NCBI GenBank assembly: GCA_028713675.1 | Contig: JAQTNV010000032.1 | Span: forward strand, 1-41,627 | Direction: 5' to 3' | DNA: 41,627 bases | From: a bacterium | Lineage (GTDB): Bacteria > Desulfobacterota > JAPLJL01 | Shown: piece after piece, positions 1-8,260 of the stretch | Layout of the letters: every line of letters starts with the position of its first letter | How positions within the stretch are numbered: the stretch's first letter is position 1 | Position numbers and translations under genes: made by a program | Notes under the pieces: model-generated | Seen by the model: the letters and a program-made list of their open reading frames with translations, nothing else | Databases searched by the model: none | Told to the model about the DNA's origin: nothing

Positions 1-1295
1 TAACCCCTTCGATAAAAAGAATATGGATCGCGCCCAGATCGTCACGGGCGATGGAGGTTCGAAAACGGAAAATCGAAAACGGATCGAACTGGTAAATATT
101 CGTACTGACCCATGCCCCGGATGAATTCGTGGCATACCTGAGCGTCCCCTCCGGCAACGTTCCCGAATTGCATCCATAGCCGATGTGGACTTTTCCGTCC
201 GGATCAAGGGTGAAGGCGTCCAAATCGGAATCGGAAAAGTTCCGGCAGTCTGAATCCACAGTTTCCACGTTCCAGGTGCCCCAGCCGGTTTTTTTGGCGT
301 AATAAACCGAATTCCAATCCCGGAAGCTGAGATGCAGGGTATCATTGCCTTCAATAATCAGGTAAGGCGAGTCTTGGCAATTGTTTGGAGGCGACGGCTC
401 CCACATCCAGTCGCCGGGAGAGCCGGAAGAATTGTTGAGATAGCCCATACTGCCCGAAGAACAATAGACGACATGCACGGAGCCGGAAGAATCCACGGCG
501 ATGGAGCTTTGCGGCGTGCTCCAATCAAAATAGCCGAGATTTGTTGATGTCCACGATCCGATTTTATTGGTGGCGTATTTAAGATTCTTCGTCAATGAGT
601 CGTAATAACTTATATGAGCCTTGCCGGAGGAGTCCAGGGCCAAAGAGGTATAGCCGCCCACCCCCCGCGAGTTGTCCGCGGTCTCCGTGTGCCATTCGGA
701 ACCGTCAAAATAAGTGTAGGCAAGGTGGTCGCTCCCGTAGACCAGGTGGATGTTGCCTGAACCGTCGAGGACCAGGGCATGATTGGGATTCCATTGTTGA
801 AAACTGTATTCGGCGGCAACCACGGTTTCGGTCCGCCAGGCGTATTTTACCGTCCAGCTGAAAGTTGCCGGAGTGGGGTCGAGGTTGCCGGCCTGGTCCT
901 TGGCCCGGACCGCGAAGGAATGAGTGCCCTCATAGAGGGCGACATAAGACTGGGGGGAAGTGCAGGGGGTGAAACCCTCGCTGTCGAGGCTGCATTCGAA
1001 ACTTGCCGCCGGTTCGCTGGCGGTGAATTGGAATTCGTCGGCTACAAAGCTCGAGATTTCCAGGGGCTTGATGGTGATGGTGGTATCCGGAGGGGTGGTG
1101 TCGGCGGGCGGAGGAGAACTTTCATTATTACCGGAGCAACTACTGCTGCCGGAACAACTAAGGGCTGGTTGGCTCAGGGCCTGCGGGCCGACCGCCGAGG
1201 AGGCGGCGAAGCCGAGCCGGCTGTTGGGCTCGATGGAGACGGAAAGAGCGAGCATCCCCAGGAAGATTAACCAGAAAATCCGTGTTTTCTTCATT
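1..1295 (-). CDS. Secreted BNR-like beta-propeller protein with shared leader and Ig-like stalk (3' end outside window)
   Basis: The open frame starts at ATG 1295-1293 and runs off the left edge after about 431 codons. A Sec-type leader (MKKTRIFWLIFLGM, then FAASSAVGPQA) is nearly identical to those of the four genes upstream. After a Ser/Cys/Pro-rich linker, roughly residues 60-135 form the Ig-like module with DTTPPDTTI, ECSLD, CTSP and GNLDPTPATFSW. The rest is a series of at least six units of the form DSSGKAHISYYD / DPDGKVHIGYG followed by YATN, resembling BNR/Asp-box type propeller blades. The product is probably exported and exposed at the cell surface. The ribosome site is a G-rich AGGGGGG just before the ATG. 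The repeats are clear; no enzyme active site is visible, so binding or display is an inference. Its own promoter lies at 1335-1418. Confidence 0.85.
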
Positions 1296-1334
1296 TCTAC
1301 CCCCCTGCGTCCCGGGAAGAGAAGAACTTTGACT

Positions 1335-1418
1335 GGAATATATAGTTCCTTTATACACCCGTCGGTATTATTGTCAATGAAATAAGTTCTGACTGAGAAT
1401 CAAAACCAGGGTTTTGAT
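1335..1418 (-). promoter_or_regulatory. Promoter and two dyads upstream of the BNR-like gene (cassette copy 1)
   Basis: On the minus strand TTGACA (1372-1377) and TATAAA (1350-1355) are separated by 16 bp. Upstream of the -35 is a palindrome with 9-bp arms, ATCAAAACC and GGTTTTGAT, at 1399-1418, centred near -65 from the expected start site. A second, weaker dyad, GGAA...TTCC at 1335-1349, follows the -10 directly. Both elements recur with the same spacing before four other genes in the window. Confidence 0.8.
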
Positions 1419-1713
1419 CGGGGGGAAAGCCGCGAGTACATAATTTCCTGGTAAAAACGGTGACAGGTAGCCAGTAACCAGTAACCGGTAGCCGCAGCCT
1501 TCAGGCTGCGTTTCAGGTTGTTAGTCTTGTCCTGTGCGCAGTCGAAGGATTTAATAAAATTCCCGCCTCATTAAAAAAAGCCCCGCCTTCCGCGGGGCCT
1601 TTTCATTTCTGGTTTATTTTTTCTCGGCGATGTCTTGGTTGCGCTCTTACCTTTCACCTTTGAGCTATGACCTATGACCCATCACCTATGATCTTTTACT
1701 TTTAACTTGCCGG
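1419..1713. repeat. Spacer between cassettes 1 and 2: shared repeat, heptamer arrays and terminator
   Basis: No gene is seen here. 1419-1460 matches the spacer at 6334-6377. 1462-1498 is a run of 7-bp units (CCAGTAA, CCGGTAG). 1573-1672, including a terminator, closely matches 10192-10290. 1649-1696 is a heptamer array (CTATGAC units) ending just downstream of the kelch gene stop codon. Confidence 0.7.
1573..1604 (-). terminator. Intrinsic terminator downstream of the kelch gene
   Basis: A GC hairpin with arms GGCCCCGCGG and CCGCGGGGC-type complementarity is followed on the minus strand by a run of T (seven A on the plus strand, 1573-1579). It lies about 110 bp after the kelch gene stop. Confidence 0.75.
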
Positions 1714-4191
1714 TTACGGCGTGTACATCCCGCCGCTTCTTAAGTAGTCGGGGTTACAGCAATTCCCATATCCTCCCCAAACGATCATCTGGGAGCCGGT
1801 CCAGACGGCGGTGTGAAAGTACCTGGCGGCAGTAGCGCCGGTGGTGGATGTCGCCAGCCAAGTATCAGCGGCAGGATCATACCTTCCGCCGGTATTTAAC
1901 GGAAAACCATTTAACCCGCCCCATATTATCATTTGAGACCCTGTCCAAATCGCGGTGAAATCGTATCTTCCTGAGGGAGCGCCAGCGATGGATGTATCCG
2001 ACCAGGTATTATCGGCGGGATTATATCTCCCGCCTGTGTTAGGTGAAGATCCATTAGATCCTCCCCAGATTACCATTTTGGAACCAGTCCAGACGGCGGT
2101 GTGATAGCACCTGGCGGAAGGAGCGCCGGTGGTGGAAGTATCCTGCCAGGTGTCGGCGGCGGGATTGTATCTCCCTCCGGTATTAAGGTAATTACTGTTA
2201 TATTTCCCACCCCATACGATCATTTCTGTACCCGTCCAAACTGCGGTGTGAAGGTCTCTTTCTGACGGGGCTCCGATGTTGGAGGTCGTTTGCCAGGTAT
2301 CGGAGGCAGGATAATATCTTCCCCCGGTATTGATATAATTTCCATCATATCCCCCCCAGACGATCATTTCTGAGCCGGTCCAAACGACGGTATAAGAGTT
2401 CCTGGCTGTAGGTGCATTAATGGTGGAAGTGGCCTGCCAGGAATCAGTATTGGGGTCATACCTTCCTCCGCTATTACCGCCAAATGCGCCTCCCCAGACA
2501 ATCATTTCGGTGCCGGTCCAGATAGCTTGATGAGATTCCCTTTTGTCAGGAGCTCCGATTTTGTTGGTAAGCTGCCAGGCGTCGGTAATTGGGTTATATC
2601 GACCTCCGGTATTGGTTAAACCGCCTTCACCCATCCCTCCCCAAATGATCATTTCGGTTCCGGTCCAGACCGCGGTGTGAGAGTCTCTTGGGGGAGGTGT
2701 CCCGACAAAAGTATCCTGCCAAGAATTGGTGGCGGGGTCATATCTCCCTCCCGTATCTAAGTCGGCATCATCGGATCCCCCCCAAACGATCATTTCAGTA
2801 CCGGTCCAGACCGCGGTATGGGAAGACCTGGCGGAGGGAGCGCCGATGGTGGATGTGGCTTGCCAAATATTCGTTGTCGGATTATATCCGCTTCCCGAAT
2901 TAGTAAGAGGGCTTCCTCCCCAAACGATCATTTCGGTACCGGTCCAGACCGCGGTATGGGAAGACCTGGCGGAGGGAGCACTGACAGTAGAGGTAGTCTG
3001 CCAAGTGTCAGTTGTGGGATTGTATCTCCCTCCCGTATTGCCACCTCCCGACCCTCCCCAAACAACCATTAAGGAATCGGCCCAGACTGTTGTATGGTTT
3101 GTTCTTCCCGAAGGCACATTGGCTCCGGTGCTGGTGGGCGTCCAGGAGTCTGTGCCCGGATTGTATCTTCCCCCAGTATTAAGGTAATGGGCCGACACGT
3201 CGACATACAATCCGCCCCAAACGATCATTTCCGATCCCGTCCATATCGTGGTGTGGTAAGACCTGGCGGAGGGGGCGCCGGTGGTGGAAGTTGTTTGCCA
3301 GGAGTTGGTCGCGGGATCGTACTTGCCTCCAGTATTAAGGAAATTGCTGTCATCAATCCCTCCCCAAATGATCATTAAGGAACCGGTCCAGACTGCGGTG
3401 TGAGAAAATCTGGCGGAGGGGGCACCGGTGGTGGAAATATATTGCCAGGTATCAGTCGCAGGATTATATCTCCCCCCATCGTTAACTAGATCTATGTTAG
3501 AGCTCCCTCCCCAAATGATCATTCTGGTGCCGGTCCAGACCGCAGAGTGACCGGATCGGACGGAGGGGGCGTTAATTAAAGAAATGTCCTGCCAAGAATC
3601 GGTGGAAGGATCGTATCTCCCGCCGGAATTCAAAAACCTCCCTCCCCAAATAATCATTTGGGAGCCGGTCCAGACCGCAGTATGACCGCTTCTTTCGGAA
3701 GGGGCGCCGTTGACGTTGGTGGCTTGCCAGGAATCGATAAATCTGATTGTCCAAGAATACTGTGCCGGGGTGGGGTCAACATTCCCCCTGGCATCCCAGG
3801 CTCTTACTTGAAAGATGTGAGTGCTTTCGGAAAGTCCAGAATATGTGAGAGGAGAAATACAGTTTGAATACTCCCCTCCATCCAACTGGCATTCAAACGT
3901 GCAATCGGTTCCCAACAAGTGATCGCATTGAAAAGAGAAAGTCGCGACGGTTGAATTTATCGGATCAGGGGGATTTTGGGTGATCAAGGTTTCCGGGGGC
4001 CAGTTTTGGAAGTAACTGGAGTAACCATTGCTCTGAGGCGGGGTTCCCTGGCAGGAAATGGCCGGCTGGCTGAATGCCTCTGGCCCGATGGCCGAGGAGG
4101 CGGCGAAGCCGAGCCGGCTGGTGGGCTCGATGGAGACGGAAAGAGCAAGCATCCCCAGGAAGATCAACCAGAATAGCCGCGTTTTATTCAT
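1714..4191 (-). CDS. Secreted protein with 14 kelch-type repeats and shared leader/Ig-like stalk
   Basis: An 825-residue protein. Residues 1-35 are the array's common Sec leader, and about 65-150 are the Ig-like module (PPETLI, FECQLDGGEYSNC, VRAWDARGNVDPTPA). From about 155 to the end there are 14 copies of a roughly 48-residue unit with the core HTAVWTG-x-x-MI(I/V)WGG followed by NTGGRYNP-x-TD(S/T)WQ, typical of kelch/galactose-oxidase blades. Fourteen blades would make two seven-bladed propellers in tandem. No copper-ligand or catalytic set of galactose oxidase is evident, so a binding or structural surface role is more likely. The ATG at 4191 is preceded by a GCGAGG ribosome site with five-base spacing. 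It has its own promoter and terminator, so it is monocistronic. Confidence 0.92.
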   Translation of the reverse strand: MNKTRLFWLIFLGMLALSVSIEPTSRLGFAASSAIGPEAFSQPAISCQGTPPQSNGYSSYFQNWPPETLITQNPPDPINSTVATFSFQCDHLLGTDCTFECQLDGGEYSNCISPLTYSGLSESTHIFQVRAWDARGNVDPTPAQYSWTIRFIDSWQATNVNGAPSERSGHTAVWTGSQMIIWGGRFLNSGGRYDPSTDSWQDISLINAPSVRSGHSAVWTGTRMIIWGGSSNIDLVNDGGRYNPATDTWQYISTTGAPSARFSHTAVWTGSLMIIWGGIDDSNFLNTGGKYDPATNSWQTTSTTGAPSARSYHTTIWTGSEMIVWGGLYVDVSAHYLNTGGRYNPGTDSWTPTSTGANVPSGRTNHTTVWADSLMVVWGGSGGGNTGGRYNPTTDTWQTTSTVSAPSARSSHTAVWTGTEMIVWGGSPLTNSGSGYNPTTNIWQATSTIGAPSARSSHTAVWTGTEMIVWGGSDDADLDTGGRYDPATNSWQDTFVGTPPPRDSHTAVWTGTEMIIWGGMGEGGLTNTGGRYNPITDAWQLTNKIGAPDKRESHQAIWTGTEMIVWGGAFGGNSGGRYDPNTDSWQATSTINAPTARNSYTVVWTGSEMIVWGGYDGNYINTGGRYYPASDTWQTTSNIGAPSERDLHTAVWTGTEMIVWGGKYNSNYLNTGGRYNPAADTWQDTSTTGAPSARCYHTAVWTGSKMVIWGGSNGSSPNTGGRYNPADNTWSDTSIAGAPSGRYDFTAIWTGSQMIIWGGLNGFPLNTGGRYDPAADTWLATSTTGATAARYFHTAVWTGSQMIVWGGYGNCCNPDYLRSGGMYTP

Positions 4192-4233
4192 TTTTACCTC
4201 GCCTCATTCCCCGGGAAGAGAACAACTTTGACT

Positions 4234-4317
4234 GGAATATATAGTTCCTTTATACACCCGTCGATATTATTGTCAATGAAGTAAGTTCTGACTGAGAATC
4301 AAAACCAGGGTTTTGAT
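4234..4317 (-). promoter_or_regulatory. Promoter and dyads of the kelch gene (cassette copy 2)
   Basis: TTGACA at 4271-4276 and TATAAA at 4249-4254 with a 16-bp spacer. The 20-bp palindrome with ATCAAAACC/GGTTTTGAT arms is at 4298-4317 and the post--10 GGAA/TTCC dyad at 4234-4248. Confidence 0.8.
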
Positions 4318-4443
4318 CGGGGGGAAAGCCGCGCCCATCTCATCTCCTGGTAATAAAAGGGCGGTTTGCTGCGGGGTCACCTCATTCCGTCATTCCGGGC
4401 TTGCTTGTCCCGAGAAAATCGAGGGGACCCGGAATCCAGTCTG
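4318..4443. repeat. Class II cassette spacer repeat, copy a
   Basis: This 126-bp block is almost identical to 8070-8195 and 10067-10192. It contains the inverted element CATTCCGGG...CCCGGAATCC (4391-4436) interrupted by a TTGTCCCGAGAAAATCGAGG centre. It lies between the promoter of one array gene and the terminator of the next. Confidence 0.85.
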
Positions 4444-4444
4444 T

Positions 4445-4474
4445 AAAAAGCCCCGCCTTTCCGCGGGGCCTTTT
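4445..4474 (-). terminator. Intrinsic terminator downstream of the amber-interrupted propeller gene
   Basis: Arms GCCCCGC and GCGGGGC with a six-base loop; on the minus strand the hairpin is followed by TTTTT. It is 35 bp beyond the stop at 4509. Confidence 0.85.
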
Positions 4475-4508
4475 CATTTCTTGATGGTAATTTCTTATTA
4501 ATAGCGGA

Positions 4509-6209
4509 TTAAGGCGCCTGCTGTTGGATGGTGGCGTTGGTATCATTGATCGTAGCGCTGGTATTGGTAATTGTCGCGCTGGTATTGGTGATAGTTGTGG
4601 ATGTATTTGTAAGCGTGATGGATGAGTCGTTTACAGTTGCGGATGTGTCTATTACGATGGCTCCGCTGGAAGTATTAAAAGGTATGCTTCCATCTGGATT
4701 AAGCTTCAAAATCCATAAATCATAAGATCCTACACTTAAATATAGGGTGCGACCAGCGACGATAAAACCCCCGTTAGAAGTTTGTTGAATTGAATATGGG
4801 TTCTGGGTATTCGGTGCTCCGTAAGTTTTTTGCCAGTTCACGGTTCCATCTGGATTGAGCTTCAATATCCAGAAATCTTCAATTGTTGCGCCAAAGGATT
4901 GCGTCTCCCCTGCGACGACATAACTCCCATCAGAGGTCTGTTGGATTTTGCTTGCATAATCACTGGATGTTCCTCCGTAAGTTTTCTGCCAGGCCACGGT
5001 TGCGTCCGAATTGAGTTTCAATACCCAGTAGTCATAGCTTCCGGCACCGAAGGAATTGGTATACCCTGCGACAACATAACCTCCATCAGAAGTCTGTTGA
5101 ATTGAGGTTGCGCGATCATAACCTGTTCCGCCGCATAATTTTTGCCAGGCCACGGTTCCGTTTGAATTGAGCTTTAATATCCAGAAACCGGAATTTCCCG
5201 CGCCAACGGAGGCATTCTCCCCTGCGACGATATAACCCCCATCAGAAGTCTGTTGGATTGAATATGCATCATCAGCGTATGTCCCGCCGTAGGCCTTTTG
5301 CCAGGCTACGGTTCCGTCTGAATTGAGCTTTAATATCCAGAAATCATCATTTCCTGCGCGAAAGGACTTGGTCTACCCTGCGACGATATAACCCCCGTCA
5401 GAGGTCTGTTGGATTGAATATGCCGATTCACTTCCTGTCCCGCCGTAGGCCTTTTGCCAGTTCACGGTTCCATCTGAATTAAGCTTTAATACCCAGAAAT
5501 CATAATATCCTGCACCAAAGGACTGGGTGAGCCCGGCGGCGATATAACCCCCGTCGGTAGTTTGTTGGATTGAATATGCATAATCATCGCTTGTCCCGCT
5601 GTAAGTTTTTTGCCAGGCCACGGTTCCGTCCGAATTGAGTTTTAATACCCAGGAGTCATAAGATCCTGCGCCAAAGGAATTGGTGGATGCTGCGACGATA
5701 TACCCCCCATCGGAGGTCGGTTGAATAAAAGATGGAAATTCTGCGACGGTCCCGCCGTAAGATTTTGCCCAAGGGGTCAGGATAGCCCAGGAATAGATTG
5801 CCGGGGTCAGGTCAACATTACCTGAACCATCCCACGCCTTAACTTCGAATGTGTGATCGCCTTCAAAAAGACCGGAATAAATTATTGGAGAAGCGCAGGA
5901 GATCCAACCCCCGGAATCAATCTGGCAATCATAGGTACAGCTTCCTTCGTTACACGTGAATTCAAAGGTGGCAGTTACTTGATTGGTCGGATTGGAAGGA
6001 TAGGAAGTGATGGTTGTCTCCGGGGGTGTGGTGTCGGCGGGAGGAGCGGGAGGCTGATTTTTATTGCCGAAACAGCTGAAAATTGGCGAAGATGCCTGCG
6101 GGCCGATTGCCGAGGAGGCGGCGAAGCCGAGCCGGCTGTTGGGTTCGATGGAAACTGAAAGGGCGAGCATCCCCAGGAAGATAACCCAGAAAATCCGTGT
6201 TTTCTTCAT
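4509..6209 (-). pseudogene. Secreted seven-repeat WQKTYGG propeller protein interrupted by one in-frame amber codon
   Basis: Reading 6209 to 4509 in one frame gives 566 codons with a single internal TAG at 5375-5373 (codon 279); length and layout then match the intact 559-residue paralogue at 8261-9940. The stop lies in repeat 3 of 7, at YIVAG-stop-TKSF, where paralogous repeats have YTKSF; TAC to TAG is the simplest change. Before it are the common leader (1-35), the Cys/Pro linker and Ig-like module (about 60-143) and two full repeats; after it are four more (4509-5153 has an internal ATG) and a threonine/asparagine-rich tail of NTSATIT units ending QQQAP. Each unit reads SIQQTSDGGYIVAG...DFWVLKLNSDGTVAWQK. 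It could be a recent pseudogene, a readthrough gene or a base-call error. Confidence 0.88.
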
Positions 6210-6249
6210 TTCTACCCCTCTGCGTCCCGGGAAGAGAAGAACTTTGACT

Positions 6250-6333
6250 GGAATATATAGTTCCTTTATACACCCGTCGGTATTATTGTCAATGAAATAA
6301 GTTCTGACTGAGAATCAAAACCAGGGTTTTGAT
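6250..6333 (-). promoter_or_regulatory. Promoter and dyads of the amber-interrupted gene (cassette copy 3)
   Basis: TTGACA at 6287-6292, TATAAA at 6265-6270, 16-bp spacer. The long-arm palindrome is at 6314-6333 and the GGAA/TTCC dyad at 6250-6264. The promoter is intact although the gene is broken, which argues that inactivation is recent. Confidence 0.8.
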
Positions 6334-6476
6334 CGGGGGGAAAGCCGCGAGTACATAATTTCCTGGTAAAAACGGCGGGTGTAAGAAAATCTCTTTCCCT
6401 GGAGTGGGGAGGGCAGGGGAGAGGGTGAAATAATTTCTCCCTGCTCTTTCCTTCGTAGTGCTATTTGTTCATTAAA
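6334..6476. repeat. Spacer with class I cassette repeat and a purine/pyrimidine inverted repeat
   Basis: 6334-6377 repeats the spacer at 1419-1460. From 6387 to 6465 an imperfect inverted repeat pairs TCTCTTTCCCTGG and GGGCAGGGGAGAGGG with the opposing CTCCCTGCTCTTTCC. It lies directly after the PQQ-like gene stop and may end its transcript, but I see no clear T-run. Confidence 0.5.
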
Positions 6477-7943
6477 TTACTGGCCGATTGCGTAAAGAAA
6501 ATGATCATCTGACGCTATGTATACGGTGCCGTTTGCTCCGATCGCCGGGGAAGAGTATATTTCGGCCCCCGTTTGATATCTCCATTTGAGCGTGCCGTTG
6601 GGATTAATCGCGTAAAGGTTAGAGTCATCCGACCCTACGTAGATGGTACCGTCGGCGCCAACCGCCGGAGAAGAACGGATTATGTCTTTGGCTGAGAATT
6701 TCCATTTGAGCGTGCCGTTGGGGTTGATCGCGTATAAGCTGCCATCATGTGATCCCACATAGACGGTACCGTCGGTCCCGATCGCCGGCGCGGAAGTAAC
6801 ATAGGAACCGGTGGGATAACTCCACTTCAGTGTTCCGTCAGGCCTAATGGCGTAAACATTGTAATCGTCTGAGCCTATATAAATGGTACCATCGGCTGCG
6901 ATTGCCGGTGAAGATTCCACGTAATCCCCGGTCTCATATTTCCACTTGAACGTGCCGTCAGGATTGATTGCATACAGATAGTAATATCCCGCCCCCACAT
7001 AGATGGTACCGTCGGCCCCGATCGCCGGCGAGGATTCCACCCAATCCCCCGTATCATAATTCCACTTGAGCGTGCCGTTGGGGTTGATCGCGTATAAGCT
7101 GCAGTCATGTGATCCCACATAGATGGTGCCGTCGGCCCCAACCGCCGGCGAGCTGTCCACATAGAACCCGGTCGGGAAGCTCCATTTGAGCGTGCCGTCC
7201 GGGTTAATGGCGTAAAAATTGTAATCCCAGGATCCAATATAAACGGTACCGTCGGCCCCGATCGCCGGAGAGGAAAACATAATCCAGCTCTCGGTTGGAT
7301 AACTCCACTTGAAAGTACCGTCCGGGTTGAGAGCGTAAATATCATTATCCTCCGATCCCATATAGATGGTGCCATCAGACCCGATCGCCGGCGAGGATTG
7401 CGCCAAGCTCCAGGTCTCATAGCTCCACTTGAGCGTATTGGTGACCGGACCGGCATAGGGACTGATTCCAGTGGATTGGATATCGTGGTGAAACTTCGGC
7501 CAGGGACTCGCGCTCGTCGTCCAGGAGTAGGAAGCCGGGGTGGGATCGACATTTCCTCCCGCGTCCCAGGCCCTTACCTGAAAAGTGATAATTCCGTTGG
7601 GAAGGCCGTAATAGGTATAAGGCGGGGAGCAGGTTGAAAATTCTCCTCCATCCAACCGGCAGTCATAGGTACAGCTTTCTTCGTCGCAGGTGAATTCGAA
7701 GGCGGCAGTTACTTGATTGGTCGGATTGGAAGGATAGGAAGTGATGGTTGTTTCCGGAGGGGTGGTATCGGCGGGGGCAGCGGGAGGCTGATTTTCATTG
7801 CCGAAACAGCTGAAGATTGGAGCAGATGCCTGCGGCCCGATCGCCGAGGAGGCGGCGAAGCCGGGCCGGCTGTTGGGCTCGATGGAGACGGAAAGGGCGA
7901 GTATCCCCAGGAAGATCAACCAAAAAAGCCACGTTTTATTCAT
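6477..7943 (-). CDS. Secreted eight-repeat PQQ-like beta-propeller protein with shared leader/Ig-like stalk
   Basis: A 488-residue protein. The leader (1-35), CFGNENQPP linker and Ig-like module (about 60-145, with TCDEESCTYDCRLDGGEF and VRAWDAGGNVDPTPA) match the neighbouring genes. WPKFHHDIQSTGIS then opens eight units of about 40 residues reading SSPAIGADGTIYVGS-x-D-x-x-(L/V)YAINP(D/N)GTLKW. Eight tryptophan-anchored repeats fit the eight-bladed PQQ-like/quinoprotein fold, as in BamB-like proteins. The residues that bind pyrroloquinoline quinone in dehydrogenases are not recognisable, so enzymatic activity is not claimed. The ATG at 7943 is served by an AAGGGG ribosome site. Its own promoter precedes it. 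Confidence 0.92.
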   Translation of the reverse strand: MNKTWLFWLIFLGILALSVSIEPNSRPGFAASSAIGPQASAPIFSCFGNENQPPAAPADTTPPETTITSYPSNPTNQVTAAFEFTCDEESCTYDCRLDGGEFSTCSPPYTYYGLPNGIITFQVRAWDAGGNVDPTPASYSWTTSASPWPKFHHDIQSTGISPYAGPVTNTLKWSYETWSLAQSSPAIGSDGTIYMGSEDNDIYALNPDGTFKWSYPTESWIMFSSPAIGADGTVYIGSWDYNFYAINPDGTLKWSFPTGFYVDSSPAVGADGTIYVGSHDCSLYAINPNGTLKWNYDTGDWVESSPAIGADGTIYVGAGYYYLYAINPDGTFKWKYETGDYVESSPAIAADGTIYIGSDDYNVYAIRPDGTLKWSYPTGSYVTSAPAIGTDGTVYVGSHDGSLYAINPNGTLKWKFSAKDIIRSSPAVGADGTIYVGSDDSNLYAINPNGTLKWRYQTGAEIYSSPAIGANGTVYIASDDHFLYAIGQ

Positions 7944-7985
7944 TTTTACCCCTTCTCATTCCCCGGGAAGAGAAGAACTTTGACT

Positions 7986-8069
7986 GGAATATATAATTCC
8001 TTTATACACCCGTCGGTAATTTTGTCAATGAAATAAGTTCTGACTGAGAATCAAAACCAGGGTTTTGAT
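7986..8069 (-). promoter_or_regulatory. Promoter and dyads of the PQQ-like gene (cassette copy 4)
   Basis: TTGACA at 8023-8028, TATAAA at 8001-8006, 16-bp spacer. The upstream palindrome is at 8050-8069. The second dyad is perfect here, GGAAT-ATATA-ATTCC at 7986-8000. Confidence 0.8.
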
Positions 8070-8195
8070 CGGGGGGAAAATTGCACCTACCTCATCTCCT
8101 GGTCATAAAAGGGCGGTTTGCTGCGGGGTCACCTCATTCCGTCATTCCGGGCTTGCTTGTCCCGAGAAAATCGAGGGGACCCGGAATCCAGTCTG
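8070..8195. repeat. Class II cassette spacer repeat, copy b
   Basis: Near-identical to 4318-4443 over its whole length. In both places it joins the promoter of one array gene to the 3' end of a WQKTYGG-type gene, so the duplicated unit spans gene end, terminator, spacer and next promoter. Confidence 0.85.
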
Positions 8196-8196
8196 T

Positions 8197-8226
8197 AAAA
8201 AGCCCCGCCTTTCCGCGGGGCTTTTT
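8197..8226 (-). terminator. Intrinsic terminator downstream of the intact WQKTYGG-repeat gene
   Basis: GCCCCGC/GCGGGGC hairpin followed on the minus strand by TTTTT, 35 bp past the stop at 8261; same design and spacing as at 4445-4474. Confidence 0.85.
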
Positions 8227-8260
8227 CATTTCTTGATGGTTATTTCTTATTACTAGCGGA

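Noticed and set aside
5373-5375. Recoding of TAG as an amino acid throughout this organism
   Set aside because: TAG ends other genes here, for example the flavin-binding protein at 11786 and the duplicated-domain protein at 15579.
5153-6209. Two separate genes on either side of the stop at 5373
   Set aside because: The downstream part lacks a signal peptide, ribosome site and promoter and continues the same repeat in the same frame.
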